DNA of 13,967 nucleotides from JBBSTY01 sp038235385. Lineage in GTDB: Bacteria > Actinomycetota > Acidimicrobiia > Acidimicrobiales > Acidimicrobilacustridaceae. The stretch is from positions 1 through 13,967 of the forward strand of contig JBBSTY010000115.1 in NCBI GenBank assembly GCA_038235385.1. Reading direction: 5' to 3'. Below are positions 1 through 6,002 of the stretch, piece by piece; the stretch's first letter is position 1, and the number at the start of each line of letters is the position of its first letter. The position numbers and the translations under genes are program-made. The notes beneath the pieces are model-generated. The model saw nothing but the letters and a program-made list of their open reading frames with translations. It ran no database searches and was not told the DNA's origin.

Positions 1-437
1 CGGTCCTGCACCGAGGCCAGCTGCGATCGTTCGGCCGGCCCGACGAGTTGGCCGCCGGCCTGTGGGAGGGGATCGAGGCCACCATCGATCTGGGAGGCCC
101 CGCCTCCCCTGAGGTCGCGGCCGTCGTCGCCACCCTTCCGGGTGTGTCGGCCACGACGATCGACAATGCCGGCCTGCGCCTCCGGGTGCGCGATCGCGAG
201 GTGGTCCCCGAGGTGGTGGCGACCGTCGTTCGTCGCGACATCGCCGTGTACGGCGCCCACGCCCATCCGCCATCGCTCGAGGACGTGTACTTCGAGATCG
301 AGTCGAGGATCCTCGCCGTCGAGGGCGGCACCACCGACGGCTTCGGGCCGGGCGCCCGGCCACCGCGGGCCGACCCGAGCGCCGCCGCGCCGTCCGATCA
401 GCTCGATCCGGCCGCCCGGATCGGTGATCGACCATGA
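1..437 (+). CDS. ABC transporter ATP-binding protein, C-terminal part (5' end outside window)
   Basis: The reading frame is open from base 3 and gives about 144 residues before the TGA at 435-437. Its first residues read LHRGQLRSFGRPDEL, which is the usual ending of an ABC nucleotide-binding domain (a short strand, then a 'G-x-p-d-e-L' helix after the H-loop). The Walker A, signature and Walker B motifs would lie upstream of the window. The middle part ends with SLEDVYFEIESRILAVEG, typical of the C-terminal extension of drug or Na+ exporter ATPases. The last 35 or so residues are a Pro/Ala/Asp-rich tail. The stop overlaps the ATG of the permease gene in ATGA, so the two are almost certainly one transporter operon. 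The subunit type is secure; the substrate cannot be told. Confidence 0.85.
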   Translation, partial: VLHRGQLRSFGRPDELAAGLWEGIEATIDLGGPASPEVAAVVATLPGVSATTIDNAGLRLRVRDREVVPEVVATVVRRDIAVYGAHAHPPSLEDVYFEIESRILAVEGGTTDGFGPGARPPRADPSAAAPSDQLDPAARIGDRP

Positions 438-1309
438 CCGATGCCGTGTCCCCCGCCGCCACCGGTCCCGGGTCGGCCAGCGGCGTGGACGAACGCTCGA
501 CCCGATCACCCCGGGACTGGTCGGCGATCCGAACGATCGTGCGCAAGGACATGACCGCCGTCCGACGCAGCAAGTCGATCACCATCCCGATGATCGCCGT
601 CCCCATCATCTTGTTGGTGGTGCTCCCGGTCGTGCTCGGGAACCTGGCCAAGCGCGTCGACCCCGGGGCCGCCCTCTCGTCGCCGCTGGTCAAGGGCCTG
701 CTCGGCGCGATCTCGGATCTGCCCGAGCGCGAGCAGCTTCCCGTGCTGGTGCTGCAGCTGCTGCTCTCGCCGCTCCTGCTGGTCATCCCGCTCATGGTCT
801 CCGCCGTGCTGGCCGCGGACGCCTTCGCCGGTGAGAAGGAACGTCGGACCCTCGAGTCGCTCCTGCACCTGCCCATCTCCGACCGTGACCTGTTCCTCGC
901 CAAGTTGCTCGGCGCGTTCCTTCCGGCGCTGGCGATCACCTGGGTCGGCTCGTTGCTCTACGGCGTCGTGGCCAACCTGATCGCGTGGTCGGCCACCGAG
1001 CGGCTCATCATCCCGTTCTCGCAGTGGTCGCTCATGATGATCTGGGTGGCTCCGGCGGTTGCGCTGCTGGCCATCGGCCTGCTCGTGCTCGTCTCGTCGA
1101 GGGCGCGCACCACCCAGGAGGCGAACCAGCTCGGCGGCGCCGTGATCCTCCCGCTCATCCTGTTGGCCGCGGGGCAGGCCGCCGGGTTCCTGCTGACCCC
1201 GCTGCCGGTGGTGTTCGTGTTCGGGGTCGTGGTGTGGTCGGTCGCCCTGGCCATCGTCGGCTGGGGCTCACGGCGCTTCACGCGCGACCGGCTCGCAACC
1301 GCTGCGTGA
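434..1309 (+). CDS. ABC-2 type transporter permease
   Basis: This 291-residue integral membrane protein is the partner of the ATPase encoded just upstream; the genes share an ATGA overlap. A cytoplasmic N-terminus of about 50 residues is followed by roughly six hydrophobic segments (about 51-69, 105-127, 155-185, 199-221, 236-254 and 258-277). After the second segment the sequence FAGEKERRTLESLL (residues 131-144) followed by PISDRDLFLAKLL matches the conserved cytoplasmic motif of NatB/ABC-2 permeases, where 'GEKE' and 'T-E-LL' are hallmarks. The long periplasmic loop of some NatB proteins is short here (about 35 residues). Export of a small molecule, ion or peptide across the plasma membrane is the likely role; the cargo is unknown. 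The start is fixed by the overlap, and no separate ribosome binding site is needed. Confidence 0.88.
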   Translation: MTDAVSPAATGPGSASGVDERSTRSPRDWSAIRTIVRKDMTAVRRSKSITIPMIAVPIILLVVLPVVLGNLAKRVDPGAALSSPLVKGLLGAISDLPEREQLPVLVLQLLLSPLLLVIPLMVSAVLAADAFAGEKERRTLESLLHLPISDRDLFLAKLLGAFLPALAITWVGSLLYGVVANLIAWSATERLIIPFSQWSLMMIWVAPAVALLAIGLLVLVSSRARTTQEANQLGGAVILPLILLAAGQAAGFLLTPLPVVFVFGVVVWSVALAIVGWGSRRFTRDRLATAA

Positions 1310-1326
1310 CCGCGACGCCGACCGGG

Positions 1327-1416
1327 TCAGCGAGCGAAGAAGAAGAGCTGCAGGAAGGCAGCTCCGAGGATCGCCAGCAGGAGGACGCCGAGGGCGATGG
1401 TGGTGCCTTGTCTCAT
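1327..1416 (-). CDS. 29-residue single-pass membrane microprotein, translationally coupled to SAM hydrolase
   Basis: A short frame gives MRQGTTIALGVLLLAILGAA followed by FLQLFFFAR and a TGA. Residues 6-27 form one continuous hydrophobic helix, flanked by Arg2 and Arg29. Its ATG (1416-1414) overlaps the TGA of the upstream SAM hydrolase gene (1415-1413) in ATGA, the classic arrangement for coupled translation. The only other content here is 17 bases before the convergent permease stop. I do not recognise a named family. A regulator or stabiliser of a membrane protein is possible but not shown. The gene is supported by coupling, composition and position, not by homology. Confidence 0.6.
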   Translation of the reverse strand: MRQGTTIALGVLLLAILGAAFLQLFFFAR

Positions 1417-2372
1417 GGCTGATCAGCGCTCGCTTTCGTGACCGGGTCGGGTGCGGTGGTGGGTCGAGGCTCGGGCGCCTCGGGGCGCGCCGGCCGCTCG
1501 GATCGGGCGGTGAGCGACACCGCCGTGGTGGTGCCGGACGGTGCGATCCCGTCCTGGCCCTCGGCGAACGCCGAGAGGATCACCGCGGTCGCCGGGCTCA
1601 GCGCGTAAGCCTCCGCCGCCGACCCTTCACGCACCACGATCGAGAGGAGCCCGTACGAGTCGACCACCAGACCGACCTCGCCCGCACCCACCTCGTGGAA
1701 GGTCTCGACGACGTGGGCCGAGCGCTCGAGGTCACCGATGCGGATGCGAACCCGGTCGCCGAAGTCGGCGATCTCGTCGGGATCGAGGTTGAGCTGGGCG
1801 TTGCCGTAGCGGTCGACCCACAGCACCTCGGCCTGCAGCTCGTCGCCGTCGTAGTGGCTCACCGGCAACATGCCGGGCAGCAGCCCGATCGGATCGATCT
1901 CGTCGCCGAGCTCGCCGAACGGAACCCCGGCGCAGAGGTGCGCTGCCGCCGGTGCGAAGATGTCGCGGCCGGCGAAGGTGGGCCCGGGCGCCGGCAGGTG
2001 GTAGTCGGTGTTGGTGAGCGAGACCGCGCGGGTGGCCCCGCCGCACATGGCCACGGCCGGTGCGAGCAGGCCGTTGTCCGGGCCGACGAGCACCGACATG
2101 CCCTCGCCGACCTCGACGGCGACGGCGCGCCGGTCCGTGCCCACGCCGGGATCCACCACCGCGAGCACGACTCCGGGGCACAGGTACCCGGCGCTGCGGG
2201 CCAAAGTGAGGCTGGCACCGCGCACGTCGTACGGGACGATGTCGTGGGTGAGATCGACGACCGCGGCTCGAGGCTCGATCGAACGGATCACGGAGTGGAC
2301 GAGCCCGACGAACTCGTCGGTGCGTCCGTAGTCGGAGAGGAAGGTGATCGTGTCGTACCGCGCCATGGGCAC
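1413..2372 (-). CDS. SAM hydrolase / SAM-dependent halogenase family protein (DUF62)
   Basis: This 319-residue protein belongs to the SAM hydroxide adenosyltransferase family, whose members split S-adenosylmethionine into adenosine and methionine using an activated water. Seen: the N-terminal ITFLSDYGRTDEFVG with Asp14; VVDPGVGTDRR with Asp74 and Arg81; FAGRDIFAPAAAHL with His145. Asp, Arg and His in this spacing are the water-activating triad of the hydrolases. The C-terminal barrel carries VDRYGNAQLNL (186-196). The last 35-40 residues are a Pro/Ala-rich tail absent from typical members. The 5' end is uncertain: GTG at 2372 is the longest start, but ATG at 2366 (giving MARYDTITF) fits the family N-terminus as well. 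It lies 87 bases after proC and is coupled to the 29-codon gene. Chlorinase or fluorinase activity is unlikely because the hydrolase triad is intact. Confidence 0.9.
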   Translation of the reverse strand: MPMARYDTITFLSDYGRTDEFVGLVHSVIRSIEPRAAVVDLTHDIVPYDVRGASLTLARSAGYLCPGVVLAVVDPGVGTDRRAVAVEVGEGMSVLVGPDNGLLAPAVAMCGGATRAVSLTNTDYHLPAPGPTFAGRDIFAPAAAHLCAGVPFGELGDEIDPIGLLPGMLPVSHYDGDELQAEVLWVDRYGNAQLNLDPDEIADFGDRVRIRIGDLERSAHVVETFHEVGAGEVGLVVDSYGLLSIVVREGSAAEAYALSPATAVILSAFAEGQDGIAPSGTTTAVSLTARSERPARPEAPEPRPTTAPDPVTKASADQP

Positions 2373-2402
2373 CCGACGGTAGCGGCGACGGGCGGCAACC
2401 GA

Positions 2403-2441
2403 CGAACGCCGGCGGGCCCCAGCCGGGCGAACGCCGGCGGG
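2403..2441. repeat. 14-bp direct repeat in the proC-SAM hydrolase gap
   Basis: CGAACGCCGGCGGG occurs at 2403-2416 and again at 2428-2441, a 25-base period. It fills much of the 87-base gap between proC and the SAM hydrolase gene. Each copy contains GCCGGC, so short GC stems can form. There is no T-tract, so a classic terminator is not supported. Confidence 0.6.
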
Positions 2442-2459
2442 CGGCGACCGGGTGGACGC

Positions 2460-3248
2460 TCAGATGAGCTCGCGCGCCCGCCGGGTGGCCGCGTCGACGG
2501 CGTCGAGGACCGCGGAGCGGACCCCGGCGGACTCGAGCGCCCGCAGGCCGGCGGCGGTGGTGCCCCCCGGCGAGGTCACCGCCGCTCGGGCGTCGGCCGG
2601 GGTCTGCCCGGTCTCGGCCAGGAGCTGCGCCGAGCCGAGGATGGTCTGGACCGCGAGCGCGGTGGCGGTGTCGCGTGGCAACCCGGCGAGGACCCCGCCC
2701 TCGATGAGGCTCTCGGCCACCAGGAAGATGTACGCCGGCCCCGAGCCCGAGAGCCCGGTGACCGCATCGAGGGCGGGCTCGGCCACGCGCACGACGATGC
2801 CGACCGACCCGAGGATCCCCTCGGCCCAGGCGAGGTCGTCCTCCGACGCCGCCGAACCACCAGCGACGGCCGAGGCGCCCGCTCCGACGAGTGCCGGGGT
2901 GTTGGGCATGGCGCGGACCACCGGTGTGTCGGCGGGCAGGGCGCGCTCGAGCTGGTCGAGGGTGACCCCCGCCGCGATCGAGAGCACGCGGCCCACGGGA
3001 CCGGCCGAGCCCAGCGCGTGGCACACGTCGGTGACGAGGGCCGGCTTGACCGCGACCACGGACGCGTCGGCCGCTCCAGGGCCCTCCCGCAGCGCGACCC
3101 CTGCGAAGCGCTCGGTCAGCTCGTCGCGTCGCGCCACGACCGGCTCGACGATCGCCAACTCGGCCGGCTGAGCCCATCCGCGTGCGAGCAGCCCACCCAC
3201 GAGCGCCTCGCCCATCCGTCCTCCACCGATCACCTGCAGGCGAACCAT
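2460..3248 (-). CDS. proC: pyrroline-5-carboxylate reductase
   Basis: This 262-residue enzyme reduces 1-pyrroline-5-carboxylate to L-proline with NAD(P)H, the last step of proline synthesis, in the cytoplasm. The N-terminal Rossmann fold starts at once with VIGGGRMGEALVGGLL (residues 6-21). The conserved MPNTPALVGAG lies at 114-124, and the dimerisation and catalytic region has GLSGSGPAY (165-173) and the signature TSPGGTTAAGLRALE (225-239). Length and motif order are normal for ProC. I chose ATG 3248 because the frame extends further 5' but that extension lacks family similarity and would precede the nucleotide-binding glycines. GGTGA 5-9 bases before the ATG is a weak ribosome binding site. 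The gene probably has its own promoter in the 240-base upstream gap and is followed by the SAM hydrolase gene. Confidence 0.95.
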   Translation of the reverse strand: MVRLQVIGGGRMGEALVGGLLARGWAQPAELAIVEPVVARRDELTERFAGVALREGPGAADASVVAVKPALVTDVCHALGSAGPVGRVLSIAAGVTLDQLERALPADTPVVRAMPNTPALVGAGASAVAGGSAASEDDLAWAEGILGSVGIVVRVAEPALDAVTGLSGSGPAYIFLVAESLIEGGVLAGLPRDTATALAVQTILGSAQLLAETGQTPADARAAVTSPGGTTAAGLRALESAGVRSAVLDAVDAATRRARELI

Positions 3249-3296
3249 GGCGTCACCGTAGTGGGTGGCCCGGGTGTGCTCGGCGGTCGCCCGGAT

Positions 3297-3322
3297 GCCG
3301 TCCGCTTCCCCAACCGGACGGC
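3297..3322. promoter_or_regulatory. Perfect 8-bp inverted repeat in the proC leader
   Basis: GCCGTCCG (3297-3304) pairs with CGGACGGC (3315-3322) across a 10-base loop. It lies 49-74 bases upstream of the proC ATG, and inside the transcript if the promoter proposed at 3351-3379 is right. A leader hairpin or a protein-binding site is possible; no run of T follows it. Confidence 0.4.
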
Positions 3323-3350
3323 GCCCGGAGCGACCGGCGAGCACGGGGAC

Positions 3351-3379
3351 AACGTAGATCGAAGATGATCGAAACACAA
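3351..3379 (-). promoter_or_regulatory. Candidate sigma-A-type promoter for proC
   Basis: On the minus strand TTGTGT (3379-3374) is separated by exactly 17 bases from TACGTT (3356-3351), a fair match to TTGACA and to the actinobacterial TAnnnT -10 box. The spacer carries GATCGAA twice. This is the most AT-rich patch between the YbjN gene and proC. A start near 3344 would give a leader of about 96 bases. Confidence 0.4.
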
Positions 3380-3488
3380 TGGAACAACCTGAAAAGACCA
3401 GACAATTGCCACGCCGCACGCCATCCCGGAGCCCGGAGACGAGCCCGCACTGCCGACACCGAACAGGGCGGCGCGCCGGTCGCGTCGC

Positions 3489-3950
3489 TCAGTCGCGGAA
3501 GCGCGAGGCGTAGCCGATGCGCATCGCCGGACGGAAGCACCGTTCGACGTACACATAGGTCTCGCCGAGGATGCGGTCGAGCTCGCCCTCGTCGATGGTG
3601 CCGATGGGCCGCTGACCGGTGAGGAAGATGGCATCCTCGGCGCCGATGGAGAAGGCCATGGCGTCGAACGTGTGGTTGCGGCGCAGGAGGTGTTCGAAGA
3701 ACCGGGCGTGGTTCTCCTCGGGGGCCGGCATCACGTAGGTCTCGAACTGCAGCGTGCGCTGCCCGATCGTGAGCCACAGCGTGAAGGTGTCCTTCTCCTC
3801 GCCGCGCATCCGCACGTACCAGCGCCTCGCGCCGGGTTCGCGATCGACCGCCGCCACGACCGGGTTGACGCCGAGTTGCTCGCCCAGCCAGGTGATCACC
3901 AGGTCCTCGACGGCGGCGAGCTGGTCGGGAGAGGCGATCTCGTCGCCCAT
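3489..3950 (-). CDS. YbjN-domain protein
   Basis: This 153-residue soluble protein has the YbjN fold (similar to type III secretion chaperones): an N-terminal helix (LAAVEDLVITWLGEQLG), a beta strand with RRWYVRMRGEEKDTFTLWL, then FETYVMPAPEENHARFFEHLLRRNH, and a C-terminal strand-helix pair ending in YVYVERCFRPAMRIGYA. The family has no catalytic residues and its function is not established. In Mycobacterium tuberculosis a YbjN-domain gene (Rv0487) directly follows mshA (Rv0486), and the same order is found here. Its ATG is 15 bases after the mshA stop, with GGAG eight bases ahead of it, so it is co-transcribed with mshA. A chaperone or partner role in thiol metabolism is inference from that conserved order. 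Confidence 0.85.
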   Translation of the reverse strand: MGDEIASPDQLAAVEDLVITWLGEQLGVNPVVAAVDREPGARRWYVRMRGEEKDTFTLWLTIGQRTLQFETYVMPAPEENHARFFEHLLRRNHTFDAMAFSIGAEDAIFLTGQRPIGTIDEGELDRILGETYVYVERCFRPAMRIGYASRFRD

Positions 3951-3965
3951 CAGCGATGCTCCATC

Positions 3966-5177
3966 TCAGCTGCAGGACACGAGCGAGCGTGCCGTGAGGT
4001 CGGTGTAGAGCCGCCGCAGGCGAGCGGCGGTGGTGGACCACGTGTACCCGCCGGCGACCACTCGCGCCCGCGCGCCCATCGACGCAGCGAGCTCTCGGTT
4101 CCCGAGGATCCGATCGATGGCTGCGGCGTAGGCCGCCGGTTCGCGCTCCTCCACCAGGAACCCGGTGGCGTCGTGCTCGACCAGGGTTCGCAGCCCGCCC
4201 ACCGCCGCCGCGACGACCGGGATGGCACAGGCGGCTGCTTCGAGCGCGACGAGGCCGAACGACTCGGAGCGGCTCGGGACGACGCACACATCGGCTGCCC
4301 GGTAGTAGGTCGAGAGCAGGTGGTGCGGCTGGGGATCGACGAAGTGGACGCGGTCGTCGAGCCCCAGATCGGCGACCAGGCGTCGGGCTCGGACCATCTC
4401 CTGATCGCCGACGAGCCCGCTCGGGCCACCCACCACGACCAGGACCGCGTCGCGACGCTCCACCAGCGCGAGCGCCCCGATGGCGACGTCCACGCCCTTG
4501 AGGGGTTGGATGCGGCCGACGAAGAGCAGCACCGGTCCCTCGCCGAGCCCCAGCGCCTGCCGGGCGCCGCGCCGGTCGCCGGGCGAGAAGAAGGCGTGGT
4601 CGACGCCCGGAGGGACCAACTCGATCCGATCGCGCGGCGCGCCGTAGAGATCGACGAGCTGCGCGGCCTCGGTGGGGCACGACGCCAAGATGGCGTCGGA
4701 GCAGGCGATGACGTCGGTCTCGGCGTCGATGCGCCGCTGCGGCTCGGGGTCGCCGGTCTCGGCCTTGACCCGGGCGAGCGTGTGGAAGGTCGACACGAGG
4801 GGCAGGTCGAGACGGTGCTTGAGCTCGTGACCGGCCAACCCGCTCAGCCAGTAGTTGGCGTGCAGGGCATCGACGTCGCCTCGTTGGCGGAGGCGGCGCT
4901 CGACCCGGTCGGTGAACTCGTCGACGACCTCGGGGAGCTTCTCCTTGGTGAGGTCGAGCGGACCGGCGGGCACGTGCACCACCCGGAACCCGGGCTCGAC
5001 CTCGACGACCTCGGGCAGGCGGTCGTCCCATTGCCGGACGAACACCTCCGACTCGACCCCCGCCTGGGCCAGCGACGAGACCAGTTCCCGGACGTAGACG
5101 TTCATGCCCCCGCTGTCGCCGGTGCCGGGCTGGACGAGTGGAGAGGTGTGGAGCGAGAGGACGGCAAGGGTGCGCAT
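3966..5177 (-). CDS. mshA: D-inositol-3-phosphate glycosyltransferase (mycothiol biosynthesis)
   Basis: MshA transfers N-acetylglucosamine from UDP-GlcNAc to 1L-myo-inositol-1-phosphate, the first step of mycothiol synthesis. The 403-residue protein is a GT-B fold, GT4-family retaining enzyme. The family fingerprint is at the start: SLHTSPLVQPGTGDSGGMNVYV (residues 8-29) with the glycine-rich acceptor loop. Other landmarks are HANYWLSGLAG (106-116), STFHTLARVK (129-138), VGRIQPLKGVD (220-230) with the phosphate-binding Arg222 and Lys227, and the E-x7-E motif in SESFGLVALEAAA (304-316). It is shorter than the roughly 480-residue mycobacterial enzyme, mainly at both ends. The ATG at 5177 sits directly before the first strand. 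No clear Shine-Dalgarno site is seen. Co-transcribed with the YbjN gene. Confidence 0.93.
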   Translation of the reverse strand: MRTLAVLSLHTSPLVQPGTGDSGGMNVYVRELVSSLAQAGVESEVFVRQWDDRLPEVVEVEPGFRVVHVPAGPLDLTKEKLPEVVDEFTDRVERRLRQRGDVDALHANYWLSGLAGHELKHRLDLPLVSTFHTLARVKAETGDPEPQRRIDAETDVIACSDAILASCPTEAAQLVDLYGAPRDRIELVPPGVDHAFFSPGDRRGARQALGLGEGPVLLFVGRIQPLKGVDVAIGALALVERRDAVLVVVGGPSGLVGDQEMVRARRLVADLGLDDRVHFVDPQPHHLLSTYYRAADVCVVPSRSESFGLVALEAAACAIPVVAAAVGGLRTLVEHDATGFLVEEREPAAYAAAIDRILGNRELAASMGARARVVAGGYTWSTTAARLRRLYTDLTARSLVSCS

Positions 5178-5195
5178 AGATGAGCCGGCTTCGGT

Positions 5196-5213
5196 GCAGG
5201 CCTGCGCAGCCTA
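5196..5213 (-). promoter_or_regulatory. Candidate mshA -10 box and adjoining 10-bp palindrome
   Basis: Minus-strand TAGGCT (5213-5208) fits the actinobacterial TAnnnT -10 pattern. The perfect palindrome GCAGGCCTGC (5205-5196) follows, covering the expected start point near 5201 and leaving a leader of about 24 bases. No good -35 box is visible, so an activator or alternative sigma factor may be involved. The palindrome is a possible operator. Confidence 0.35.
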
Positions 5214-5244
5214 CCGGCACCGACCTGTCGAACACGCCCGAGCC

Positions 5245-5261
5245 CGGCGCCGATGGCGCCG
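5245..5261. terminator. Short GC hairpin between the XRE gene and mshA
   Basis: CGGCGCC (5245-5251) pairs perfectly with GGCGCCG (5255-5261) around a three-base loop, 20-36 bases after the XRE stop and before mshA. It could end or pause the XRE transcript. It lacks a T-tract, so a simple intrinsic terminator is doubtful. Confidence 0.35.
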
Positions 5262-5280
5262 ACGCGCTCCCGGTCCGGGG

Positions 5281-5931
5281 TCAGGGATCAGAGGTCAGGG
5301 GTCGGGGGTTCGGCGTCGCCGGGTCGTCCGCCCCGAGGGCGAGGTCGTGGTCGTGTCCTGGCTCCTTCGCCACCTCGGCCAGCCCGCGATCGCCGTCGGA
5401 TCCGACCGGTCCGATCGACCGGAGCGCACCGGTCGGATCGATTGCATCGAGCGGATCGAGCGGATCGAGCGGCGTGAGCGACCCCGCCGCGATCTCGGGT
5501 CGGTCGGCCGGGGCGAGGCCCCGATCGTCGTGGTGGTCGTCGTCATCGTCGTCCTCGCCGGCCGCGACGACGAGCGCAGCCGATGCCCCGTGCGCGTCAC
5601 GGAACGACAGGTAGATGTGGACGAGGGTCTTCTTCTGCTCCTCGTCGATGTGCGGATCGCGGCGGATGTCGCGCACGAGGTCGTGCTCGCCGTCACGTTC
5701 GTCGAGGATGCCGGCGCGCACGTAGAGCGTCTCGGCGGAGATGCTGAGAGCTCCGGCGATGTTGCGCAGGATCTCGGCCGAGGGCTTGCGCAGCCCGCGC
5801 TCGATCTGGCTCAGGTACGGGTTCGAGATGCCCGACAGCTCCGAGAGCTTGCGCAGCGACAACTGGCCGACCCGCCGCTGCTCACGGATGAACTCGCCGA
5901 GCTCGCGCCACCGGTCCTCGATCTCGGTCAT
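5281..5931 (-). CDS. XRE-family transcriptional regulator with long acidic C-terminal tail
   Basis: The 216-residue protein starts with a Cro/C1-type helix-turn-helix: LGEFIREQRRVGQLSLRKLS (11-30) and then GISNPYLSQIERGLRKPSAE (34-53), in which ISNPYLSQIERG is the recognition-helix region, followed by LYVRAGIL (69-76). This block resembles M. tuberculosis Rv0474, as I recall that sequence. Residues 80-125 are a helical effector or dimer region. After that comes a low-complexity tail: Asp/His-rich 126-136 (six Asp in a row, then HHDD), then PLDPLDAIDP made by a 9-bp DNA repeat, ending at TSDP. The tail is probably disordered and could bind metal or partners. A TAnnnT box lies six bases before the ATG, suggesting a leaderless mRNA. 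It stands between rsiG and mshA, so either could be a target; that is inference. Confidence 0.82.
   Translation of the reverse strand: MTEIEDRWRELGEFIREQRRVGQLSLRKLSELSGISNPYLSQIERGLRKPSAEILRNIAGALSISAETLYVRAGILDERDGEHDLVRDIRRDPHIDEEQKKTLVHIYLSFRDAHGASAALVVAAGEDDDDDDHHDDRGLAPADRPEIAAGSLTPLDPLDPLDAIDPTGALRSIGPVGSDGDRGLAEVAKEPGHDHDLALGADDPATPNPRPLTSDP
5399..5439. repeat. 12-bp perfect inverted repeat inside the XRE tail region
   Basis: GATCCGACCGGT (5399-5410) and ACCGGTCGGATC (5428-5439) are exact reverse complements separated by 17 bases. Both lie in the coding sequence for the unstructured tail. They could form a strong mRNA hairpin. Confidence 0.7.
5444..5479. repeat. 9-bp tandem repeat in the XRE tail
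   Basis: Four 9-base units, of which the middle two are GGATCGAGC (5453-5470) and the outer two are degenerate (GCATCGAGC, GGCGTGAGC). The array keeps the reading frame and encodes the LDP-type repeats of the regulator's tail, so copy-number change would alter tail length without a frameshift. Confidence 0.7.
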
Positions 5932-5937
5932 GGCGCG

Positions 5938-5943
5938 ACGTTA
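5938..5943 (-). promoter_or_regulatory. Candidate -10 box for leaderless XRE transcript
   Basis: Minus-strand TAACGT (5943-5938) is followed by six bases and then the XRE ATG (5931). The expected start point, 6-7 bases after the box, falls on the ATG itself, as in actinobacterial leaderless genes. No Shine-Dalgarno sequence and no clear -35 box are present. Confidence 0.45.
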
Positions 5944-6002
5944 CGCACTCCCGAGGCGACCGCCGACACGGCGAGGACCGTCGGCCCACATCCGGACCCG
6001 TT

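Noticed and set aside
1413..2372. The DUF62 protein as a halogenase (fluorinase or chlorinase)
   Set aside because: The Asp/Arg/His triad of the hydroxide-using enzymes is intact, and no halometabolite genes are near.
2403..2441. The 14-bp repeats as the beginning of a CRISPR array
   Set aside because: There are only two copies, with an 11-base spacer and no cas genes.
1695..3368. A 557-codon plus-strand frame
   Set aside because: It is antisense to the SAM hydrolase and proC genes, both with clear motifs, and shows no domain.
3253..5235. A long open minus-strand frame of 660 codons
   Set aside because: It overlaps mshA and the YbjN gene in another frame and gives Arg/Pro/Ala-rich low-complexity text. 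It is a by-product of high GC content.
5245..5261. A rho-independent terminator in the strict sense
   Set aside because: The stem is good, but no T-tract follows on either strand, so it is listed only as a weak candidate.
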